64,000 bases of DNA from an uncultured Paraglaciecola sp. (GTDB lineage Bacteria > Pseudomonadota > Gammaproteobacteria > Enterobacterales > Alteromonadaceae), in NCBI RefSeq assembly GCF_937123705.1, contig NZ_CAKZKO010000038.1, positions 62,001-126,000 of the forward strand, read 5' to 3'. The notes below the pieces were generated by a model that was given only the letters and a program-made list of their open reading frames with translations, ran no database searches and was not told where the DNA came from. Within the stretch, counting starts at the first letter, position 1. Every line of letters begins with the position of its first letter. Position numbers and translations under genes: made by a program. Positions 44,995 to 55,190 of this stretch are shown here, piece after piece.

Positions 44995-47574
44995 TTAGAA
45001 GTTGTACGTTGCTTTAAGGTAGTAGAAACCACCATTGTAATCAAACGGACCACTTTCGTAGTAAACCCCACCCACTGCAGCATATGCATCAGGTTTAAGT
45101 TTTTCTGCTTTTTGATCAAGCAGATTATTAGCACCAGCAGTGATGGTAATACTATCGGTCACAAAGTAATTTACTTCTAAATCAATTGTAACTGCATCAC
45201 TTGCCAAACCTGACCATCCAAAACTGGTATCATCGGCATGGGTTGCATAATAACTACCAAAATAATTCGCTCGAATGAACATGCTTGCAGCATCCCAATT
45301 TTGCGAAACAGTAAAGGTAGAACGGTAATTAGGCATACCTTTTTCTAAACGTTTTACTTTACCCGCATCAGTTGTCTCTGGGTTATGCTTATCAACTGTG
45401 GTTTCATTCCAGTTAAAGGCCAAGGCAAAATCAGTATCACCACTATCAAATAATTCCATGGAATAATTAGCAACTATATCCACACCTTCAGTGGTGGTAT
45501 CAAAATCGTTAGCAAAGTAGGTCACCGCAGATGTTAATTCTGGATTTTGCACCCCAAGAGCTTCAAGCTCAGCATAGTCTTCTGGGAGTACATCAATTTG
45601 ACTTGACTGTGTAATGCGGTCTTCTACTTCAATGTTGTAATAATCAATAGTGAAAAAGAAGTCGCCGTTTTCATATACGCCACCTAATGCAAAGCTAGTA
45701 GAATTTTCTGGCGTGAGCTCTTTACCACCATAAAAGGCTGCTAATGGATCGGTAGGAGGTGCGGTGAAACTTTGAATAAGATCGCCGTTCACAATAGAAG
45801 TAGCGGTATTAACTACATTCGCCTGACCTACTGTAGGGGCGCGGAAACCAGTACTGGTTGAGCCTCGTAAAGAAATTTCATCGTTAACCGCGTATTGCGC
45901 AGTTAATTTATAGTTAGTGGTATCACCAAATGAAGAGAAATCTTCATAGCGTATTGCACCGCCCAACAATAAGTCTTCGGTAACATAGGCTTCAACATCA
46001 ATATACAATGCAATATTGCTTCTGCTGTTTTTACCTTCTGCTTCAGGCCCAAAACCTTTAAACCCGTGAGAGCCAATATTAAAGCCTTGATCAGCATAAG
46101 GGCCTGCTAACCAAGAATTCTCTTCACCTGCAATAATTTCAAAAGACTCATCACGCCACTCAAAACCACCCGCCACATTGATAGGCTCATACAAGCCAGC
46201 ATCAACACCTTTTACTAGGTCTAAGTTAAAGGTCTTTTCAGTTTGAATATAAGAGCCGGTATCAAATTCCGTAGGTGTACTTAAACCTAGAGATGGATTA
46301 AGTGTATTGGTAAGATTGTAAGACGCATCACTTTTACCGATAGAGCCACTTACATCATACATCACATCTTCTAAGAACCCGTCTTTAAACTCGCCTTTAG
46401 AACCAATAGTGAAGGACGTATCGTTAATGGTGCCACCAAATGCAGGTGTATAGCCTCCAGGCATTATTTGGTTCATAGAGAAACAGTTTGGATCAGCCAC
46501 CATAGCTTGATAAGCATCGGTTACAAGCACATTGGGTACATTTGCTGGAACCACTCCACAAGTACGGTCTGCGCCTTGAGACTGAGCTACATCGCCCACT
46601 AATAATGTTTCGCCGCCATCTATTGAATACACATTGCCACGATTATGGGGGTTACGATAATAAAATCCACCTATGGCATCACGTTCAGAATAGTTACCAA
46701 ACATATAGACTTCTTTATCGTCGCCTAAATCAAAGCCAGCATTAGCAAAAATAGTAATATCATCTTTGATTTCTGGGTTACCCCAAATCTGTGCGGGGTC
46801 ACCCACTGCAGTGTTTCCAGCAGCAATTAAAGCGGCGGCATCGGGACGTTGTGCACTACGGCTAGTGGCATCGGCGTTTTTCAATTGAAAGCTTAGATTA
46901 ACAAAGCCGTCATCTGTGACCGGCAAACCAATATTGCCGTCAATGATAGTGGCGTCACCGTCACCTTCGAAATACTCACCTTGTTTAATGGATAACGAAC
47001 CACCATCAGAATCGTCTTTTAAAACAAAGTTCATAACACCGGCGATAGCGTCAGAGCCGTATTGAGCTGCCGCACCATCTCTTAATACTTCAACTTGCTT
47101 TAAAGCAGAGCTTGGAATAACCGAAATATCTGGGCCTTGGGCACCGTCATTGATACCACCACCTTGGAAAGCAATAACCGCTGCTTTATGTCGCCTTTTT
47201 CCATTCAATAAAATCAAGGTACTGTCTGATGACAAGCCACGTAGATTAATAGGTCTAACTAAGGTAGCCGCATCAGAAATAGGTTGTGAACGTGAGTTAA
47301 ACGAAGGCACGGCGCTGATTAACATGTCTAGCATATCAACCGAACCTGATTTAGATAGCTCATCACCACCGATAATATCAATTGGTACAGGCGAATCGGC
47401 GACCGACCGCGGCGCGGCGCGTGAGCCAACTACGGCAATTTTTTCGTATTCATCATCTGCGCTTGCATCTGCTTCTTGAGCAAAAACAGGCGAAACGGAT
47501 ACCACACTGGCTGCCGCTGAGGCAGCAATAATATAGCGGATATTTTTCGCAATTTTAGTGATTGAGGTTTTCAT
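44995..47574 (-). CDS. TonB-dependent outer membrane receptor
   Basis: 859 residues: signal peptide (1-32, ending SPVFAQ), a plug domain (about 48-175; SVDMLDMLISAVPSFNSRSQ, DSTLILLNGKRRH, VEVLRDGAAAQYGSDAIAGV) and a beta barrel ending in the outer-membrane signature YYLKATYNF with terminal Phe. It imports a large substrate across the outer membrane using TonB/ExbBD energy. The substrate cannot be named; the adjacent secreted peptidase hints at peptides, which is inference. Its C-terminus converges on the M2 peptidase. Confidence 0.95.
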   Translation of the reverse strand: MKTSITKIAKNIRYIIAASAAASVVSVSPVFAQEADASADDEYEKIAVVGSRAAPRSVADSPVPIDIIGGDELSKSGSVDMLDMLISAVPSFNSRSQPISDAATLVRPINLRGLSSDSTLILLNGKRRHKAAVIAFQGGGINDGAQGPDISVIPSSALKQVEVLRDGAAAQYGSDAIAGVMNFVLKDDSDGGSLSIKQGEYFEGDGDATIIDGNIGLPVTDDGFVNLSFQLKNADATSRSAQRPDAAALIAAGNTAVGDPAQIWGNPEIKDDITIFANAGFDLGDDKEVYMFGNYSERDAIGGFYYRNPHNRGNVYSIDGGETLLVGDVAQSQGADRTCGVVPANVPNVLVTDAYQAMVADPNCFSMNQIMPGGYTPAFGGTINDTSFTIGSKGEFKDGFLEDVMYDVSGSIGKSDASYNLTNTLNPSLGLSTPTEFDTGSYIQTEKTFNLDLVKGVDAGLYEPINVAGGFEWRDESFEIIAGEENSWLAGPYADQGFNIGSHGFKGFGPEAEGKNSRSNIALYIDVEAYVTEDLLLGGAIRYEDFSSFGDTTNYKLTAQYAVNDEISLRGSTSTGFRAPTVGQANVVNTATSIVNGDLIQSFTAPPTDPLAAFYGGKELTPENSTSFALGGVYENGDFFFTIDYYNIEVEDRITQSSQIDVLPEDYAELEALGVQNPELTSAVTYFANDFDTTTEGVDIVANYSMELFDSGDTDFALAFNWNETTVDKHNPETTDAGKVKRLEKGMPNYRSTFTVSQNWDAASMFIRANYFGSYYATHADDTSFGWSGLASDAVTIDLEVNYFVTDSITITAGANNLLDQKAEKLKPDAYAAVGGVYYESGPFDYNGGFYYLKATYNF

Positions 47575-47902
47575 TGTTATTTCCCAGCTTAATATTTAAT
47601 TTTTGTGATGCATTATGGTTAAAGTAAATAACATCCTACTTCCCCATAAAGTGCTATATGTGTCCTAATTCACGCCACCAATTTGAAGACGTAGAGTATT
47701 TATATACTCGCAAGGACTTAAAAACAAACAAATTATTAACAATTGGGCGACTTTATTAACATTTAAAAAGCTAATTTAATACGTATTCAGCTTTAATATC
47801 CGCAACTGAACTAAGTTGATTTTGAATAACAAGAGGAAGAGGAAGAAGAAGAGGAAGAAAAAAACTAGAGAAGGTAATCGCTACCCTCTCCAAGCACAGG
47901 TT
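47575..47902. other. Intergenic region between TonB receptor and sohB
   Basis: About 328 bases. It contains the promoter region of the TonB receptor (minus strand, right of 47575), a short palindrome GAGTAT-TTAT-ATACTC at 47694-47709 that could be an operator, a 34-base all-purine stretch at 47831-47864, and the sohB terminator. No coding frame is evident. Confidence 0.6.
47858..47890 (-). terminator. Intrinsic terminator after sohB
   Basis: Arms GAGAAGGTA (47868-47876) and TACCCTCTC (47882-47890) pair with one mismatch around a five-base loop; on the minus strand TAG and then seven T follow. It starts 12 bases after the sohB stop. Confidence 0.78.
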
Positions 47903-48940
47903 TTAGCGAAAGTTCATTTCGCTTTTTCCCCAAAGTTTCATCAGCAGTGACTCGACTGAGATGCTTGCGGCTAAGCCTAACCTTTCTGGTAAGCTTTTTT
48001 TCATACTATATTTAACCGTAAAGATTTTTTTGTCTTCATTGGCAGCTAGTATGTAATCGTCCGAGGTTTGAATGGTGTCAACCAATCCAAGATCTTTAGC
48101 TTTAATTCCATACCAATACTCACCCGTGGCAACTTGGCCAATATCTAACTCTGGCCTTTGGGATTGCACGAAATCTTTGAACATATGATGTACATCTTCC
48201 AATTCGGCTTTAAATTTCTCACGTCCTTGATCGCTGTTCTCACCAAACATAGTCAAAGTACGCTTAAATTCGCCGGCTGTGTGTTGTTCAAAATCGATAT
48301 TACTTTTCTTCAACAATTTATTGAAGTTTGGCAATTGCGCAATCACCCCAATTGAACCAATGATGGCAAACTTGGCCGCTAACACCTGATCAGCCACACA
48401 GGCCATCATATAACCGCCACTTGCCGCAACTTTATCCACAGAAATGGTGAGTTTTATACCTTTATCCTTGATACGTTGTAATTGCGATGCCGCCAATCCA
48501 TACCCATGTACCACACCACCGCCACTTTCTAGTCTAATTAAAACTTCGTCTTCTTTTTTAGCTACGCATAAAATAGCGGTGATTTCTTCACGTAGGTAGT
48601 CGACTTCGTGGGCATCCATCGAACCTGAAAAGTCGATCACGAAAAGCTGGCCGTTTTGGGACTCATCGGTTTCATTATTCTTTTGTTCTTTCTTTTTGGC
48701 CTTTAGTGCTTTCTTTTGCTCTTTATGAAATTGCTTGAGTTCATCTTTGTCTAACAGTTCACCTCTAGCAAATTCCGTAACCGACTCCAACTTGTCGGTC
48801 AAAGAACTTATTTCTAGGTGACCTTTACCTGGTTTTTGTTTGCTAGCCAAAGCAATAATGCCACCAACGACTAAAAGAATGGCCACAACTATTGTCACCG
48901 CTTTAGCGATAAATAATCCATATTCGTATAAAAATTCCAA
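47903..48940 (-). CDS. sohB: SohB, S49 family inner-membrane protease
   Basis: 345 residues (E. coli 349). An N-terminal membrane helix (about 9-30) and a charged linker rich in Lys and Glu (about 60-95) precede the S49 domain: LFVIDFSGSMDAHEVDYLRE, RLESGGGVVHGYGLAASQL, the catalytic serine in VDKVAASGGYMMACVAD and the lysine in the NFNKLLKKSNIDFE region. Periplasmic-face signal-peptide-peptidase-like protease. Diverges from yciK, which also neighbours sohB in E. coli. Confidence 0.95.
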   Translation of the reverse strand: MEFLYEYGLFIAKAVTIVVAILLVVGGIIALASKQKPGKGHLEISSLTDKLESVTEFARGELLDKDELKQFHKEQKKALKAKKKEQKNNETDESQNGQLFVIDFSGSMDAHEVDYLREEITAILCVAKKEDEVLIRLESGGGVVHGYGLAASQLQRIKDKGIKLTISVDKVAASGGYMMACVADQVLAAKFAIIGSIGVIAQLPNFNKLLKKSNIDFEQHTAGEFKRTLTMFGENSDQGREKFKAELEDVHHMFKDFVQSQRPELDIGQVATGEYWYGIKAKDLGLVDTIQTSDDYILAANEDKKIFTVKYSMKKSLPERLGLAASISVESLLMKLWGKSEMNFR

Positions 48941-49117
48941 TCGAGTTTACTCCTAAAATCTGTTTCGAGTGATATGGGGATAAAAACCCTAAATTAAAGC
49001 CGTTTTCAGTGACTCTCCATAAGTTACACAAATTTATCATAATAGTGGATGATTGTGCATCTATGGCTTTCTTACTTAAGGACTAAAATGCTACCATTTA
49101 GTGATTGATTTCATTAG

Positions 49118-49870
49118 ATGTTTACCATGCAAAACTATATTCCCCCTAAACGTTATTTAGATAATAAAACCATACTGGTTACAGGTGCTGGCGACGGCAT
49201 AGGCAAACAAGCGGCCTTACACTACGGCAAACACGGCGCAACCGTTATTTTATTGGGCAAAACCGTTGCCAAATTAGAAAGTGTTTACGACGAAATAGTC
49301 AATAATGGTGGTAATGAACCTGGCATAGTGCCATTGGATTTAAAAGGGGCCACTGCGCAGCATTACCGGGATATGGCGAATACCATTAGCGATCAATTTG
49401 GTTGCTTAGATGGACTGTTGCATAACGCCAGTGTATTAGGGCACTTAGGCCCTTTTGCACAGATCAGTGAAAAAGATTGGCAAGATGTGTTGCAAGTGAA
49501 TGTCACCAGTCAATTTTTAATGACCCAAGCCTTATTGCCCATATTAAAAAAGGCCCCTTATGCTTCGGTTATATTCACTACGTCCAGTGTTGGGTTACAA
49601 GGAAGAGCCTATTGGGGTCCTTACTCTATCTCTAAATTTGCTACCCAAGGTATGATGCAGGTGTTGGCTGATGAGTTTGATAACAGCAGCATTAGGTTTA
49701 ATTGTATTAACCCTGGCGGCACCAAAACCGCCATGCGCGCTAAGGCTTTTCCGGCTGAAAATGCCGACCACCTAAAAACCCCAGCAGAAATTATGCCTTT
49801 GTATTTGTATCTGATGGACAACGAAGCCAGTACAGAAACCGGCCAAACTTTCGACGCTCAGCCCAAATAA
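49118..49870 (+). CDS. yciK: YciK-type short-chain dehydrogenase/reductase
   Basis: 250 residues, SDR fold: cofactor motif TGAGDGIGK near the N-terminus, HNASVLG in place of NNAG, the catalytic Ser in TTSSVGLQG and YSISK (Y-x3-K). Sequence and sohB neighbourhood match E. coli YciK, an oxidoreductase of unknown substrate. Two starts three codons apart (49118 and 49127) are possible; neither has a strong ribosome binding site. Confidence 0.93.
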   Translation: MFTMQNYIPPKRYLDNKTILVTGAGDGIGKQAALHYGKHGATVILLGKTVAKLESVYDEIVNNGGNEPGIVPLDLKGATAQHYRDMANTISDQFGCLDGLLHNASVLGHLGPFAQISEKDWQDVLQVNVTSQFLMTQALLPILKKAPYASVIFTTSSVGLQGRAYWGPYSISKFATQGMMQVLADEFDNSSIRFNCINPGGTKTAMRAKAFPAENADHLKTPAEIMPLYLYLMDNEASTETGQTFDAQPK

Positions 49871-49878
49871 AGCTTTAA

Positions 49879-49913
49879 AACAATAAACCGGACGCTAAGT
49901 CCGGTTTATTGTT
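49879..49913. terminator. Bidirectional terminator between yciK and glnS
   Basis: A perfect 15-pair stem, AACAATAAACCGGAC / GTCCGGTTTATTGTT, with loop GCTAA. AT-rich stem bases supply U-rich tails in both directions. It sits between the convergent stops of yciK (49870) and glnS (49930). Confidence 0.9.
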
Positions 49914-49929
49914 GCCTTTATTGCCAGCT

Positions 49930-51597
49930 TTACGCCTGATCCATTTTTGCCCAGGTATCCCGCAATCCCACCGCTCGATTAAACACTAATTTGTTATCTT
50001 GGCTATCTTTGTCTTTGCAAAAATACCCCGTTCTTTCAAATTGCATCGGCGCTTGCAGCTCTGCGTCTATCAGGCTTGGCTCAACCACACCTTGCTTAAT
50101 CACTAATGAATCAGGGTTTATGCTCCCTAAAAAGTCTTCGGCGCCAGCTGGATTAGGTACACTAAATAGTCTGTCATACAAACGAATTTCAGCGTTTACG
50201 CCACGAGACGCCGACACCCAGTGGATCACCCCTTTGACTTTACGGCCATCGGCGGGATCTTTACCTAAGGTATCTTTGTCGTAGCTACAAAATACAGTGG
50301 TAATATTGCCTTGCTGGTCTTTTTCAACGCGCTCGGCTTTAATCACATAGGCATTGCGTAAACGCACTTCTTTGCCTAGCACTAAGCGTTTGAACTTTTT
50401 ATTGGCTTCCTCTTTGAAATCTTCTGCTTCGATATAGATTTCTTTGCTAAAAGGCACGCTTCGGGAGCCCATGGTTTCGTCTGAGGGATGATTGGCTGCG
50501 GTTAAATTTTCAACCTCTTCATCGCCATAGTTTTCAATCACTATTTTTAAAGGTTCGAGTACTGCCATGGCTCTTGGGGCACTGCTGTTTAGTTCTTCTC
50601 TTAAACAGGCCTCAAGCATTGACATTTCAACCATGTTATCCATTTTGGTTACACCAATACGCTTACAAAACTCCCGTACCGAAGCCGAGGTGTACCCTCT
50701 TCGCTGCAAACCAGCAATAGTTGGCATGCGCGGGTCGTCCCAACCATTGACATGGTTTTCTTCTACCAATTGAATTAATTTACGTTTACTTAAAACTGTG
50801 TATTCAAGATTTAATCGAGAAAATTCATACTGATGGGGCGTGGTATCAATAGTGATATGGCTCAGCACCCAATCATACAAACGTCTGTTGTCTTGGAACT
50901 CCAAGGTGCACAACGAATGGGTAATGCCTTCAATGGCATCCGATATACAGTGAGTAAAATCGTACATGGGATAAATACACCACTTATCACCTGTTTGATG
51001 ATGGTGGGCAAATCGTACTCTGTATAAAGCGGGATCGCGCATACACATAAAGTCCGAGCTCATGTCTATTTTTGCTCTTAGCAGGCACTCACCCTCTTTA
51101 AACTCGCCGTTACGCATTTTTTCAAATAAGGCTAAGTTCTCGCTGACAGAAGTATCTCGATACGGACTGTTTTTACCCGGCTCTGTTAATGTGCCCCGTA
51201 ATTCTCGCATTTTTTCTTGGCTTGAAAAATCCACATAAGCTAAACCTTTGTTGATCAGTTCAACAGCAAAACCATGGAGTTGATCGAAATAGTTTGACGA
51301 ATAGCGCACCTCACCATGCCAGTCAAAGCCTAACCAAGACACGTCTTGTTGAATGGCATTTACGTAATCAATATCTTCTTTTTCAGGGTTAGTGTCATCA
51401 AATCTAAGGTTACATTGGCCGTTATAATCTTCGGCTATACCAAAATTAAGACAAATCGACTTAGCATGACCTATATGTAGATAACCATTTGGCTCGGGGG
51501 GAAAACGCGTCTGAATATTAGTGTGTAAACCTTGGCTAATATCTTTATCGATAATTTGACGAATAAAATTGGACGGGCGACTGTCAGTCTCGGCCAT
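49930..51597 (-). CDS. glnS: Glutaminyl-tRNA synthetase
   Basis: 555 residues (E. coli 554). Class I synthetase: HIGH motif in [22 protein letters not shown]-equivalent [13 protein letters not shown], the [17 protein letters not shown] recognition region and a C-terminal double beta-barrel for the anticodon with [19 protein letters not shown]. It charges tRNA-Gln directly. Monocistronic, sharing its terminator with yciK. Confidence 0.98.
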   Translation of the reverse strand: MAETDSRPSNFIRQIIDKDISQGLHTNIQTRFPPEPNGYLHIGHAKSICLNFGIAEDYNGQCNLRFDDTNPEKEDIDYVNAIQQDVSWLGFDWHGEVRYSSNYFDQLHGFAVELINKGLAYVDFSSQEKMRELRGTLTEPGKNSPYRDTSVSENLALFEKMRNGEFKEGECLLRAKIDMSSDFMCMRDPALYRVRFAHHHQTGDKWCIYPMYDFTHCISDAIEGITHSLCTLEFQDNRRLYDWVLSHITIDTTPHQYEFSRLNLEYTVLSKRKLIQLVEENHVNGWDDPRMPTIAGLQRRGYTSASVREFCKRIGVTKMDNMVEMSMLEACLREELNSSAPRAMAVLEPLKIVIENYGDEEVENLTAANHPSDETMGSRSVPFSKEIYIEAEDFKEEANKKFKRLVLGKEVRLRNAYVIKAERVEKDQQGNITTVFCSYDKDTLGKDPADGRKVKGVIHWVSASRGVNAEIRLYDRLFSVPNPAGAEDFLGSINPDSLVIKQGVVEPSLIDAELQAPMQFERTGYFCKDKDSQDNKLVFNRAVGLRDTWAKMDQA

Positions 51598-51716
51598 TAA
51601 TGCACCCTCTTGGTAAAGTTATTGAATAATAAAGCGCGGCATTATACCAGTATCAAATTTCAAGATAAGGTTTTTATTGGCCGCTAAGTTAATTAAAGTA
51701 GCCCTTGGCAGACCAA

Positions 51717-52184
51717 CTAGGCAGATACTCCTGCTTGATCAATGAGCGGATATTGAGTGTCGGCGTTCAATTTCTCTCGTAACCATAGTGGTACGGGCGT
51801 CTTTTGATAGTTTTGAGTGTCAACCATCACATAAGTTATGGCGCATTTAGCCAGAACTTTTTGGGTTTTTGCGTCCCTAATTAACACATCAAAACTATAA
51901 GAAGTGTTCCCCACCCTTTGAGTCGAAACATTAATGGCTAGCACATCATCAAAAACAGCAGATGCAAACCAATCGATATGTAAACTAACCACCTGATTGT
52001 CTAACTCTTTTTCGAGTAACCCTTGAAAACCACCGACAGCCACTCTGAAATATTCAGTCATCGCAATGTCAATATAGTCAGCATACCTTGCATTAAACAC
52101 CACTTGCTGCGCATCACATTCACCATAGCGCACGCGCAATAGCAATGTGAACGGAGTCTGGTTCGTCGATATTGTTTGAGCCAT
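51717..52184 (-). CDS. Acyl-CoA thioesterase, 4HBT hot-dog family
   Basis: 155 residues, single hot-dog domain. The active-site stretch RYGECDAQQVVFNARYADYI corresponds to the YbgC/4-hydroxybenzoyl-CoA thioesterase motif (Asp in ECDAQ, then V-x-N-x-RY). It hydrolyses an acyl-CoA of unknown chain type. It starts eight bases after the rhomboid protease gene and is probably cotranscribed with it. Confidence 0.9.
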   Translation of the reverse strand: MAQTISTNQTPFTLLLRVRYGECDAQQVVFNARYADYIDIAMTEYFRVAVGGFQGLLEKELDNQVVSLHIDWFASAVFDDVLAINVSTQRVGNTSYSFDVLIRDAKTQKVLAKCAITYVMVDTQNYQKTPVPLWLREKLNADTQYPLIDQAGVSA

Positions 52185-52192
52185 GATTTACC

Positions 52193-52879
52193 TTAATCTA
52201 GTCTGGATTGATTATTGAGCTTTGATTCTTCACTAATTTTCCATTGTTCACCTATGTCGGAGTCAATACCCTGATCAAAGTCCTCGTCTGGTTGTTCCCA
52301 ATCGTAGGTTTTCTCTACTGGTTTAGGATCGCTATCTCGCCATATAACTGCGGCGATAATACCTGCCACTGCGCCAAAAAAGTGGTATTCAAAGGAGATC
52401 CCTTCTTCCCTAGGAAAAATCGTCATAGTCATACCTCCATATAGTAAAAACGCAATCATCATAATACCCACAGAACTCTTGTCTCGGCGAAATATACTGG
52501 CAACAAACAAAAAGAAGAACAATCCATGGGTGAGGCCACTAGCACCGATATGATTGGCAAGTCTGGCAAACAACCACACGCCTATTCCTGATAATACCCA
52601 AATAAAACCGATTACTTTCCACCAAGACTTGGGATAACCGTAATATAAAAAGCTCGCCAAAATTAGAATGGCAAAGGTGTTGTTAAAAATATGTTCAAAT
52701 GAGCCATGAATCAGTGGTGCCGTGAGAATTCCCAGCATTCCGCCTAATTCTAATGGCACTAGGCCCATAAATGATAGATCCCAAGAAAATAGGACTTCGG
52801 CAGATTTAATACACCACAGCAAACTTATTGCTAGTGATGAATAAAAAATACTTAGAGATAACCGTTTATTTTGTTTCAT
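52193..52879 (-). CDS. Rhomboid family intramembrane serine protease
   Basis: 228 residues with six membrane helices. The motif HGSFEHIFNN after helix 1, catalytic serine S114 in HIGASGLTHG, and H166 in EYHFFGAVAG form the rhomboid dyad. A hydrophilic acidic C-terminal tail of about 45 residues follows the last helix. It is a housekeeping-type rhomboid, distinct from the rhombosortase at 61576. Substrates unknown. Confidence 0.94.
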   Translation of the reverse strand: MKQNKRLSLSIFYSSLAISLLWCIKSAEVLFSWDLSFMGLVPLELGGMLGILTAPLIHGSFEHIFNNTFAILILASFLYYGYPKSWWKVIGFIWVLSGIGVWLFARLANHIGASGLTHGLFFFLFVASIFRRDKSSVGIMMIAFLLYGGMTMTIFPREEGISFEYHFFGAVAGIIAAVIWRDSDPKPVEKTYDWEQPDEDFDQGIDSDIGEQWKISEESKLNNQSRLD

Positions 52880-53069
52880 ACAAAGGATATTGGGTAGGGT
52901 TACAATTTTTTAAAGGGGGTAGAATTGTAATCAGTCCTTTGCGCTGTGAACTAGCAGGTTTTTAGTATTAACTAGTTAAAAACCCCTATATTATTAATGC
53001 TTAGGGTGATAATTTTTTTGATTCAGCTTATTATCAAGTTTGAGTATTTATTTTTGGATCTCACTGCAT

Positions 53070-55151
53070 ATGACTTCAAACAAGGCTGAGAACACGCTAA
53101 AGCATCAATATATTCTCAATGACCCATTACACCAACTATTTGATTCCATCAAGGCTATTTCGGTACAAGGGTACGATGAAGAGCGAAGAGTCATCTATTG
53201 GAATGAAGGTAGCGAAATACTCTATGGCTACACCCAAGAAGAAGCGTCAGGACAAAAGTTAGAAGATCTCATTATCCCCGATCCTGTCAAAGAATTTGTC
53301 ATTACTTCCCATTCAGACTGGCTCAACAAAGATATAGAAATCCCTGCGTCAGATATTACACTACGCCATAAAGATGGTAGCGACGTTTCAGTATTTTCTA
53401 GTCACGTGATGTTTACCAATCAATTTAATACCAAACAAATGTATTGTATTGATGTTGATTTAACAGAAGTAAAGCAGGCTCAAGCGCAAGTTATCTTCAA
53501 AGAACATATGCTAGAGAGCATATTTGAAGCAATACCCGATTTGTTTTTCTTAATGGATTACAACGGCACTATCGTTGACTATCACGCGAGTAACCTTAAG
53601 AACTTACTTGTCTCGCCCGAGCACTTTGTAGGCAAGAACATGGCCGATGTTATCCCTTTAAATGTCGCCAAAGAATTTAAAGTAAATATTGAAAAACTAA
53701 AGCAGAAAACAGAAATGGTTAGCTTTGAATATGATCTAACTTTACCCCATGGTGTGACCCATTTCGAAGCAAGAATGAGCCATTTATCTAAATACAATCA
53801 GGTTGTTGTTATTATTCGTGATATCACAGAACAACATAAATCCGCGGAGCTTATTCGCCATCAAGCATATTTTGATAATTTAACCTCATTACCGAATCGA
53901 GCCTTAGCACTAGATCGCCTGTCTCAAATGCTAATTGAGGCCAAAAGAAATAGCGAAACAAGCGCGGTACTTTTTGTGGATATAGACGACTTTAAGAAGG
54001 TTAACGATTCATTAGGGCATGAGATAGGCGACACATTATTAGTACAAGCTTCCAATAGACTGCAGCAATCATTACGAGAACAAGATACAGTTGGCCGCTT
54101 AGGTGGCGACGAATTTATAGTATTAATTAGTGATTTGGGGAGCCATCAAAACCTTTTAGCCATAGCTGAAAACCTACTGAAAAACTTTAGAAAGCCTTTT
54201 AGCATCGATGACAAACAACTTATGCTTACCATAAGTATAGGTGTAGCTTTATACCCAGACGACGGAGAAAGCCCTTCAGATTTGTTACGCAATGCTGATA
54301 CGGCCATGTATCAAGCAAAGAATATGGGCCGCAATACTTATTCATTTTTCACCCCAGAAATGAACATCATGATGCAAAGACGCTTACAAATAGAAGAGCA
54401 AATGCGCAGCGCGTTAGAGCGACATGAATTCGAGGTGTTTTACCAACCTCAATTTGATGTGAAAAACAAAACAATGATTGGCGCTGAGGCATTATTGCGA
54501 TGGCATAACCCCAACTTAGGTCATGTATCACCAGAAGAGTTTATTCCCATCGCTGAACATACTGGACTCATTGTACCTATAGGCCAATTTGTCATTGCTC
54601 AAGCACTAAACTTTTTAAGTAAGTGGCAAGACACTCAACAACACACTTACACTATGTCAGTTAATTTATCGCCACGGCAATTTCGAGATATAGGGCTAAT
54701 CGACTTTATCAAGGAAGCCCTAGTTAAAGAGAGAATTACTCCCGAAAGTTTGGAATTAGAAATCACTGAAGGGGTACTAATGACCGGGCAATCATATATT
54801 TACGATGCATTGGCACAGATAAAAGCATTAGGTATCAAAATTGCCATGGATGATTTTGGCACGGGTTATTCATCAATAAGTTATCTAAGACAATATTCCT
54901 TCGATGTATTAAAAATAGATCGCAGTTTTATTAGTGGCATTACCGAAAATAAGGCTGATTGTGATCTAGTAAAGGCTACAATTGCTATGTCACATAGCTT
55001 AGGGTTGTCAGTCATTGCCGAAGGCGTTGAAACCAAGCAGCAGCTTAGCCTTTTAGATGATTTAGGTTGCGAGTTTGTACAAGGTTTTTATCTAAGTAAA
55101 CCTTTACCCAAAAACCAACTTTTAGATTTTTCGACACAGTTTTACTCTTAA
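53070..55151 (+). CDS. Cyclic di-GMP protein with PAS-PAS-GGDEF-EAL domains
   Basis: 693 residues from the ATG at 53070 (a TTG ten codons earlier keeps the frame open). Two PAS domains (about 15-125 and 150-260) precede a GGDEF domain with intact RLGGDEFIV (near 345) and an RxxD inhibitory site (REQD) five residues before it, then an EAL domain with EALLRW, NLSPRQF, ELEITEG, DDFGTGYSS, KIDRSFI, EGVET and QGFYLSKP, all needed for c-di-GMP hydrolysis. Both activities look intact. No membrane segment, so cytoplasmic sensing via PAS is likely. Confidence 0.95.
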   Translation: MTSNKAENTLKHQYILNDPLHQLFDSIKAISVQGYDEERRVIYWNEGSEILYGYTQEEASGQKLEDLIIPDPVKEFVITSHSDWLNKDIEIPASDITLRHKDGSDVSVFSSHVMFTNQFNTKQMYCIDVDLTEVKQAQAQVIFKEHMLESIFEAIPDLFFLMDYNGTIVDYHASNLKNLLVSPEHFVGKNMADVIPLNVAKEFKVNIEKLKQKTEMVSFEYDLTLPHGVTHFEARMSHLSKYNQVVVIIRDITEQHKSAELIRHQAYFDNLTSLPNRALALDRLSQMLIEAKRNSETSAVLFVDIDDFKKVNDSLGHEIGDTLLVQASNRLQQSLREQDTVGRLGGDEFIVLISDLGSHQNLLAIAENLLKNFRKPFSIDDKQLMLTISIGVALYPDDGESPSDLLRNADTAMYQAKNMGRNTYSFFTPEMNIMMQRRLQIEEQMRSALERHEFEVFYQPQFDVKNKTMIGAEALLRWHNPNLGHVSPEEFIPIAEHTGLIVPIGQFVIAQALNFLSKWQDTQQHTYTMSVNLSPRQFRDIGLIDFIKEALVKERITPESLELEITEGVLMTGQSYIYDALAQIKALGIKIAMDDFGTGYSSISYLRQYSFDVLKIDRSFISGITENKADCDLVKATIAMSHSLGLSVIAEGVETKQQLSLLDDLGCEFVQGFYLSKPLPKNQLLDFSTQFYS

Positions 55152-55190
55152 ACACAATACTTACCCGTTTACTATAATGAAAAACTTGCG

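Noticed and set aside
47831..47864. CRISPR-like or tandem coding repeat in the purine tract
   Set aside because: There are no spacers and no repeat unit of CRISPR length; it is a simple A/G tract outside any gene.
52957..52984. Inverted repeat GGTTTTTA / TAAAAACC upstream of the GGDEF-EAL gene as a terminator
   Set aside because: It lies between divergent starts, so there is no transcript to terminate; the stem is AT-rich and weak. An operator role cannot be supported.
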